Assembly: GCF_029168945.1 (NCBI RefSeq)
Contig: NC_083606.1
Span: forward strand, 13,170,041 to 13,234,040
Length of the DNA stretch: 64,000 nucleotides
From: Cannabis sativa
Taxonomy: Eukaryota > Streptophyta > Magnoliopsida > Rosales > Cannabaceae
Reading direction: 5' to 3'
Below, piece by piece: positions 57,201-64,000 of this stretch. The notes below the pieces were generated by a model. That model made no database searches. It saw only the letters and a list, made by a program, of their open reading frames with translations, and had not been told where the DNA came from. A program made the translations under genes and the position numbers. Position 1 is the first letter of the stretch, and every line of letters begins with the position of its first letter.

Positions 57201-59898
57201 ATTTTTATATTCGCTCAATTATCAAAAAAAAAAAAAAGCCAGTATGTTGTTTAGTTTTATCCAAGTTGAATTTCAAGAAAGATGCAAAGAGAATTGTGCA
57301 TACGCAGAGTAATGACAATGCTGGTGATGCTTTGCTTCTAAACCAACAATATAAGTTGAGGATTGTCAATTTTTCTACTGAAATTAATCAAATCTGACAT
57401 GTAAACATGCTACTATAGAATTTACAAATATTGTTTTCAATATCTAGTATTCCACAGAATCAAAGAATGTACGCTAGCTTAAAAGCTTACACTAGCACTG
57501 AATGTAAGCTTATGAGAGGATAAAACACCGCTTATCTTTTCAAGTACATTTGACGTTAACATAAATATAAGCTTAGAGGTCTGACACTGAATTGCATGAG
57601 TGTACTAAATGCAATGATTGCTTTTTGACAACATACTTCAAGAGAGACCCATCCAATCTAAACTTAGACAATGAGACATAAAAAGACCATAATAACTCTG
57701 CCAATGGCAACGATGTTAACATAGCAACAATACCGATGAATTAACAGAGTATTTATAAATGTAATCAAACCTCAATTGAACTATAAAGCCCCGGAATAGC
57801 TGAAATGTCACCACCGATAACTTTAAGCGTGAAATCCAAATCTTTCTGCACAAAAAAGAATAACAATAGATGTTCATAAAACCATGTGTGTATATGTTGA
57901 GTCTATGTGTGTATCTAAAAGCGAGGCGGAATTCATCGATTAATAGTATTGTCTGAGGTGAACCCAAGAACAAAATTTGCACTGTGGTGGCTTTTAACAT
58001 CATGCAACAAATCAGAAATCGGCATACAGGCTTAGAAAATGAATACTTTTCAACCAAACTTTATAAGAAATAAAACTAACTCCATTTATGGTTATACATA
58101 CATAGTACTAATCTAAAAATTATGTTACACTAGTTTTAACATAATGCTATGAATGTAAAATGTCTACAGCTTCACTACTAGCACTAACAAAATTAAGACT
58201 GCACCTTTTCTTTTAAAGAATAACAAACAGCTCCAAAGCACGGTAACTCATTAACCAGAGGCTTGAATATTAACCTGAAAACCCCAGTGAATCCGATGTT
58301 TTTAACCTGAATGAAGGGGGACAAATCATGAAATTTGAAGAGGTGACAATTACAATTCCCTGGTACAAAGAGCTAATGAACATATGGAATTTCCAGTAAA
58401 TAATCATTGTTATGAAATCATACTGTATATGCACATGTCCAAAGGAATTAATTCATATTCTAGTCGTCCGAATAGGATTGCTGCATGCGATTTATGAACA
58501 TATACAGTAAAATTATTTTAGAATAAGTTATAATTTACTGAGCTTAATTAATCAAATTTATGTGATAATATGATATTGGACTACTGTAATATTCATAGAG
58601 AAAATGTCACAAGATATCCACTTTTCCATTTTTCAAACATTCAAACCTAACATGAGAAAACATATTTTTCTTACATACCAAAATATCGAACATAAGCTTG
58701 AAACAAATACGCAGATTCATTGCTCTAAATAGACTTGAGAAAATTCTTTAACAAGGTTCTCTATCACTCTGTTTCACAAAGTACTAATAATTAATCAAAG
58801 AGGCGAGAAAGCAATAAGTTTCAAAAACCTGAACAGGCAGCCGAACGCCAACTAAAGTTTTAATATCAAGTACAATGCTTGGATTTCCATCCCACTTCAT
58901 TTCCAGATCCAAGATAACAGAAGCTCCATCATCTTCAACAATTCGAATTCCTAATGACAAAATTAGTTCACATAAGAATCCTAATTCTTGATATATTCAT
59001 CTGAAGTTTATCTTTAATGTCCATTAATTAAGACCAACATCTATTACTAAGACCCATAAACAAATACAAGATTCATTTATCTTTTTCCCTTTTGTTTCAT
59101 TTCCTTTTCTTTTACTCAAGTATCAGAACTTAACCTAAAAGGAAGTATTTGATTAAAATTTGATATAAAAAGATAAATCCTTAACCTAAAATAGCATAAT
59201 ATTGTTGACAAAAGTACATTACCACATTTTAATCAAAAAAATCTGGTGTAAGCAAAGTGTGGATGGAAGGAAAAGGAAACCCAAACGCACAACAATAATA
59301 AACTAACCTGTAAACTGTGGAGCCACTGTACCAAGAGTGAACTTTGAGAATTTGAGGGATGAGAGTATAATGGGTCTATATTGTTCAAGAACCGGCTCAA
59401 CATTAGTCTTTATCAGTTCAGACGCTGCCTACAGCCCCAAAATTCATAAGTACTACAATAAATGCATTACCATTTATAAGCAAAAAACGGAACATAAATC
59501 AATAATTAGACTTGAAAAAATAAAGAGTTACCTCATTGACATAAGGCCAGATCTTGGAAAGGTGCTGGTTCAGCCATTTCAACTGTTAAAAAACAAAATC
59601 CAAATGGGAAAATCAAAAACATTAGCCCCCAAATAAAAAATTCATAAAAATCCAGAGATTAAAAGACTAAAATTAAGTGAAAACTCAACTTTTGCCACTG
59701 AGTGAATGAAACCCAAGAAGGATAAAACTCCGAAGGAAATATCTTTCTGGAATCATCCACAGTCATCCGAGCAAAAGCGGCAACAGTGGTCGCCAGTTCG
59801 GACCGGCGCCTGGACCGGTGATTCTCACTCTTGACGAATCCAACGATCACAGCGAGACCAAAAGTGATACCCAGAACCAGACCTAGAATGAAAGCCAT
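54263..59898 (-). CDS. SYT5: Synaptotagmin/E-Syt-like protein, SYT4/SYT5 type
   Basis: Lipid-binding tether expected at ER-plasma membrane or endosomal contacts. Coding exons (minus): 59898-59689, 59582-59532, 59428-59308, 58950-58829, 58306-58205, 57845-57771, 56682-56603, 56496-56346, 56261-56031, 55239-54943, 54706-54593, 54409-54263. Phases agree and give 566 aa, close to Arabidopsis SYT5. Residues 1-22 form the membrane anchor, followed by the SMP lipid-transfer domain (about 70-255). C2A has NKDLVGKSDPYAVLYI and NNDLNPIWNE. C2B has ADVMGKADPYAVLSL, NDSLNPVWNQ and WDHDTFGKDY, with all loop Asp residues. C2A loop 3 reads YDSES, so its calcium binding may be weaker. Every junction is GT-AG except exon 1/exon 2: AAG is followed by TTGAG, and a frame-keeping donor would need one more G. 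This is either a sequencing slip or a real splice defect. Confidence 0.9.
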
Positions 59899-60708
59899 GG
59901 ATGTTCAGCACTAGATAGCAAAAAAGAAATGCAAGATTTGAATTCAACTCTGAAGAAGAAGAAGAAGAAATGGGTTTTGCAGATTGGATTGGTGAGTTTT
60001 CTGGGTTGTGGAACGCATAATTTTTCTTTTTTTGGCAGTGAGTACGTTGTTTGCTATCAAAGAAGGATTATCAGGCGGACAAATCACTGTGTGACCTTTT
60101 GTTTCATTGTCCTAAAAAAATTTAGAAAATCTTTTCTTTTTCTTTTTGATGTTAATTTTGTAGTTGAATTTGTTTGCCACGTGTAAGAACACGGTGAAGT
60201 TGCCGACATATTTCTGAATGTGGATTCTTCTAATGGGGAGAATGGGTTATTTTATTGTTATTTTTGAAAATGAGTTAGTAAAAAATAGATAATTATTTAT
60301 AAGAGTTTGAGAAGTTTTGTAATTTTATGAATTTGATGAATGTTTAGTTCATTTTCTTTTATTTAAAGATTAAGTTCAATTTATTTCTCAAGATTAATAA
60401 TGATGTTTCTCATAATTTTGCACAAAAAGTGTACTCCTATATTATTTTGCTACTTATCGTAAAAGTGTCTTTAAAATATACCCAATTTTTTACTATTGGT
60501 AAGAAGTTGAAGACAAAATGATTTTTTAAAACAGGAAAAATAATGTATATGAAACTATTTTTTTCATTTCCACATCATTTACAATTGCCTGTTGCTATTG
60601 AAAACTTAAGTGGCACGCTTTCAAGAAGCTTATGGATTGGTTTTATTCATTTTTACTCCAAGGCAAATGCAACGAATGAAGAGTGAAATTATTGTATAAG
60701 CATACTTA
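59899..60708. other. Upstream region of the SYT gene, no other gene seen
   Basis: Contains the likely leader and promoter of the minus-strand SYT gene, including a GAA/TTC run at 59953-59969 (pyrimidine-rich in gene sense). A plus-strand frame starting near 59929 has no recognisable domain and overlaps this leader. Confidence 0.5.
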
Positions 60709-61117
60709 CAGCATCTTTAACAATGCTTTTTAAACACTTTTTTTTTTTTTGACTAAAATAGAAAGTGAATTTTAAAAAACTGAACTTTAACTATAAAAAA
60801 ATAATAATAGATCTCTATGATAAAAAATGGATAAAGAAATGTAGGTAGTTTGTTAGTTTTTTGCTAATTTTTTTTTATTATTTTAATAAAAGCACTATTA
60901 AATTATAATCGAATGCTATGAGGTTATTTCAACAAATTAATTTATATTTAATAAATTTAAATTATACAATATTATTAAAATAATTTAATACTAACTAAAG
61001 TATGGAATATAGTTGAAGTAGGATACGAATAATAAAAATGACTCCATATTCTAACTTAGCTATTTTAGCTAAAATTTAGATAAAAAAAAAAAATAGAGAG
61101 CACCATTAAAAATGTTC
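60709..61117. mobile_element. MITE, GAGCAT-like family
   Basis: Ends CAGCATCTTTAACAATGCTTTT and, reversed, GAACATTTTTAATGGTGCTCTC are imperfect inverted repeats. TTA flanks both (60706-60708 and 61118-61120), as in PIF/Harbinger-type insertions. 409 bp, AT-rich, noncoding. The end sequence resembles the MITEs at 14200 and 15695. Confidence 0.7.
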
Positions 61118-62230
61118 TTATGCTATAAAATATGTCTACAATGTGGCACAAATTTCATGTCGTATTGGCGCGGATGCATTTGGGTGCGCATGGCCAATAG
61201 GAAGTTCGGCTCCAAGGTGGGTTATTTCACTTCTAATTAAATTAATATAAATAAAATAATATTATAAAAAGAATAAATATTTCTAATTTAAGTAAAGAAA
61301 ATTCTATTTACATTCCATAAAATAATAAGTACATTCTAATGTTTAAAAAAATTAAGCTTAAAATAAATTTTAAAAATTACTCTTAATATTTGTTTTGAGT
61401 GAAAGATTGGGGAGCCATGAGCAACTTAGGCCCTTTGAAATTTTAAAGTAAAAAATCACGGAGACCCATAGACCTTTCATATTCTGTGTCATAATTTTTT
61501 AATCTATATGTGTCATGCGTCATAGAGATGTGCGTATGATCTCAATTTACGAACTGATAGTTGGACATGTAAGTGAGGTTTCTAATGCGGATGTCGTCAT
61601 TACTGTGCCTTGAGTTCGTGCGTCCCATTTAATGGCAACTTTTGGTATTCTCAGACAATTGGATCTTTGAAATTATGTTTCTTTGAAGCTGATTTAAGTT
61701 GTTGGATCGAAGACAGGCAGATCACCATTTGAATATATATATAGGTGAGGGTTCATGTGTGATAATATTTTGCCATTTCTAATTTTTACTCAAACTTTTG
61801 GAAAGAGAAAACCCCTAAAAATCTAGAAGTTTTTTGGTGGATGTCTGATCACACGGCTGAACTTCACCATCGTCTCCTCCAACTCCGGCCAAAGTATTTT
61901 CCAGACGCAACCTCGCTTTTAGAGACAGATTTACCCATGGTAGCTTCATCGTCGAACATTCAAAAGAACTCCAACAAATTGATAAGGTGTCTCAAAGCTT
62001 TCCAAACGAGGCTTCATCCCGCTATTCAGAATCAGAAACCCCCAATCTGGCACTTATGCCTCTATCTTGTACTCGCAATACGAATGTTTTCTGGGTAGGT
62101 AGGTTCTAGGTAACATGTTGTAGGTTGTGATGCCATGTATTTTTGGGGTTTTTTATGGGTTTTACTGTGACCATCCATCGCCTGCATTGCCATATCGGGC
62201 AAAAAATTTAGGTTGTTTGTCTCTTAGAAA
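61118..62230. other. Intergenic DNA, possible small gene fragment
   Basis: Mostly noncoding. An 85-codon frame at 61841-62098 (+) begins MSDHTAELHHRLLQLRPKYF and follows a leader-like stretch. It has ordinary codon use but no domain I recognise and no clear continuation. It may be a first exon, a gene fragment or chance. Confidence 0.3.
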
Positions 62231-62824
62231 TAAGGGTGTACGTCGGCCGATTTGGTTGGTTTATGTTATATTTTATTCAACCCAAGGTAAACATCGGGTT
62301 ACAAAAATTAAGTGCAACCCGTCCAATTAAGAAAAAAGAAATTAGTAACCTGCCCATTAAAATTGGTCGGTTTGGTCGGATTAACCCGTCTAAACTGACA
62401 ATTAATGTTTTTTTTTTTACCATTCAATTATTATATTTTAGTTAATTGTGATAATAAGATAAATATATATAGATTGAATTTAAAGTTCAAATCAACTACC
62501 ATAAAAAAAATATAGTAGTTTGAACTTTATAATTTTTTAAATATGTATGTAAATTATATGATAATGTAAATATATAATAAAACACATATACATATATATA
62601 TATATATATTTAGATATATATATAAAAACCCTCTTAATCGGGTTGATTGGGTTAGTTCGGGTTGATTGGACAGGTTTGTATTATTTTTCACCCGTCCAAT
62701 ATAAAAATTGGGTGGGCTATATTTTCGTCGGGTTATTCGGTTTGCATTATTCTTCAGGTTATGTCGGTTTGGTTTGGGCGGATTATTCGGTTGGGCGGTT
62801 TACAAAAATTTATGTACAGCCTTA
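62231..62824. mobile_element. hAT-like MITE
   Basis: Ends TAAGGGTGTACGTC and, reversed, TAAGGCTGTACATA are inverted. The flanking 8-mers CTTAGAAA and CATTGAAA agree at six of eight positions, suggesting a decayed hAT duplication. The interior has repeated CGGGTTGATTGG / GGTCGGTTTGGTCGG phrases and a (TA)n run near 62590-62625. Noncoding. Confidence 0.55.
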
Positions 62825-63491
62825 CATTGAAACATAGAAATTAATTAGGGTGATTGAACTTAGAAAATTTTTCCATGCCTTAGGAAAATTAACATTCTTA
62901 GAATCCTATATTTTCCAATCTACATTGTTGTTAAACTTATGAGATCCAACAGGGTCTTGGATGATGTTGTCATGATTGGTTCTCTTGTGTTTAGGATCCT
63001 TTTGGTACCAGACAATGCGATTTTGAGCCCTTCTTTGTTTTCTTCCTTGTGTTCTCAATTTCGTTGTCCTGGAACTATATGTTTCGGGACATAAGGTCCG
63101 GTGGGGACCTCTCCAAGCAGTTACCGGAAGGACTCTTCCCGTACCCTTATTATGCAATCCTTAGTTTGGTTACTAATTGCTTGATGTCCATTTTTTCTTT
63201 TCAGATCTTACGATGTTGGAAAGAGAATCTTCCTGTGGAAGAACATGAAGAAAGTATTGGAGATGAGGCAAGGCCTCGATAGAACATACTTGCTAGTCCA
63301 GAGTTAGTGGAGGGCCCCCAAGAATAAGGAAATGTTTAGGAAATTAACGACATCCTGAACCGATTTCATAACTACCAGATGTGCTAAAGCTAGAGGAAAA
63401 ATGTGGCTTCATGAACACCCCTGCCTCTTCTAGAACCGACTGCACAGAAGAACAAAAAAGCAGCAACAACGTTGACGGGTTTGGTGCGTGG
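62825..63491. other. Intergenic DNA, no firm gene
   Basis: A 77-codon frame at 63049-63282 (+) contains a hydrophobic stretch (YYAILSLVTNCLMSIFSF) but has no recognisable domain, and a splice-like TTTTCAG lies inside it. Nothing else supportable. Confidence 0.3.
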
Positions 63492-64000
63492 TGTTAGGGT
63501 TTATACCCTAAAAAGCTTATAAAGACAGTTCTGATTATTTAAATAAAGAGTCAAACATTTAATAAATGTGTGAATATTAAATTATTAATATTTATTATTG
63601 AATAATTTATATTAAATATTGGAAAATTTCTTATTCATATATGAGACTGTGGCTTGTAGCTGTACAGAGAATTAAGACCACTTAGCAATAAATAAAACAA
63701 TCAACAACATATTAAAGTTAAGGAATCTTTAATCAATGGTTGCTAGTATAGTTCACTAGCACTAGCCCATTCTTCGGTGTAAGTAATCTTGGTTTAGATT
63801 ACTGATGTAGTGAGACATCAAAGTGAATGTGTTGTATATAATAGAGATTATATATGAAAATGACTGATATAAATAAAGTTTTCTTGATTAACATGTCATT
63901 TATCATAAAGACCTAATTCATATCATAACGATGATCAATAGTAGATTGGCCTAAATCTAAAGTTATCATGAACTCCTCTTCATGTTATTAGTTTTTTTTT
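63492..64000 (+). repeat. Start of a copia-type LTR, runs off window
   Basis: TGTTAGGGTTTATACCCTAAAAAGC at 63492 has the usual copia LTR start with a small palindrome (AGGGTTTATACCCT). No purine tract precedes it, so it is more likely a 5' or solo LTR than a 3' one. The right end lies beyond the window. Confidence 0.5.

Noticed and set aside
61841..62098. 85-aa frame as a confident gene
   Set aside because: No domain, no clear splice continuation and no homology I can recall; kept only as a low-confidence note.

Overview
This is plant nuclear DNA, most likely from a eudicot. The evidence is GT-AG introns in two conserved plant genes, plant-type LTR retrotransposons with tRNA-Met or tRNA-Asp primer sites, a Mutator-like element carrying a Ulp1-type gene, many MITEs and an AT-rich background. 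A rosid such as Cannabaceae is possible, but that is only an impression. No bacterial genes, rRNA, tRNA genes or CRISPR arrays were seen.

Layout. 1-4930: a nest of minus-strand LTR retrotransposons. A chromovirus-type LTR (1-602) lies inside an Athila-like element (603-4550), which itself sits in an old chromovirus LTR (4551-4930). 4931-7330: AT-rich intergenic DNA with two related foldback MITEs. 7587-13537 (+): an apparently intact purple acid phosphatase gene of the PAP26 type, with nine coding exons and 485 aa. Its second intron holds two MITEs, one of them with a GC-rich minisatellite core. 13690-16995: two related MITEs, one split by a copia-type solo LTR, then unassigned DNA.

16996-53633: one Mutator-like element (MULE) of about 7.9 kb, inflated to about 36.6 kb by nested retrotransposons. 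It has about 50 bp terminal inverted repeats. Two convergent genes are present: a MuDR-type transposase (+, left) and a DUF1985/Ulp1-like C48 protease gene (-, right). Two Tekay/Del-like chromoviruses (G1 18754-27205, TSD GTCTG; G2 27221-38636, TSD GATGT) are inserted 10 bp apart in the DNA-binding domain of the transposase. G2 contains a copia solo LTR (30313-32241, TSD GTGTT). A decayed copia element (42341-51187) splits the Ulp1-like gene. Noncoding parts of the MULE carry a dispersed GCGAT/GCGAC motif whose strand switches at the point where the two genes converge.

54263-59898 (-): a synaptotagmin/E-Syt-like gene of the SYT4/SYT5 type, 12 coding exons, 566 aa (membrane anchor, SMP, C2A, C2B). 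Its exon 1 donor looks one G short. 59899-64000: intergenic DNA with two MITEs and the start of a copia-type LTR at 63492 running off the window.

PAP26 and SYT are the two host genes. They face each other across the MULE and show no functional link. All coding regions in mobile elements are broken by stops, frameshifts or deletions. The most unusual content is the MULE: its Ulp1-like partner gene, its polarised GCGA motif and its readable insertion history.
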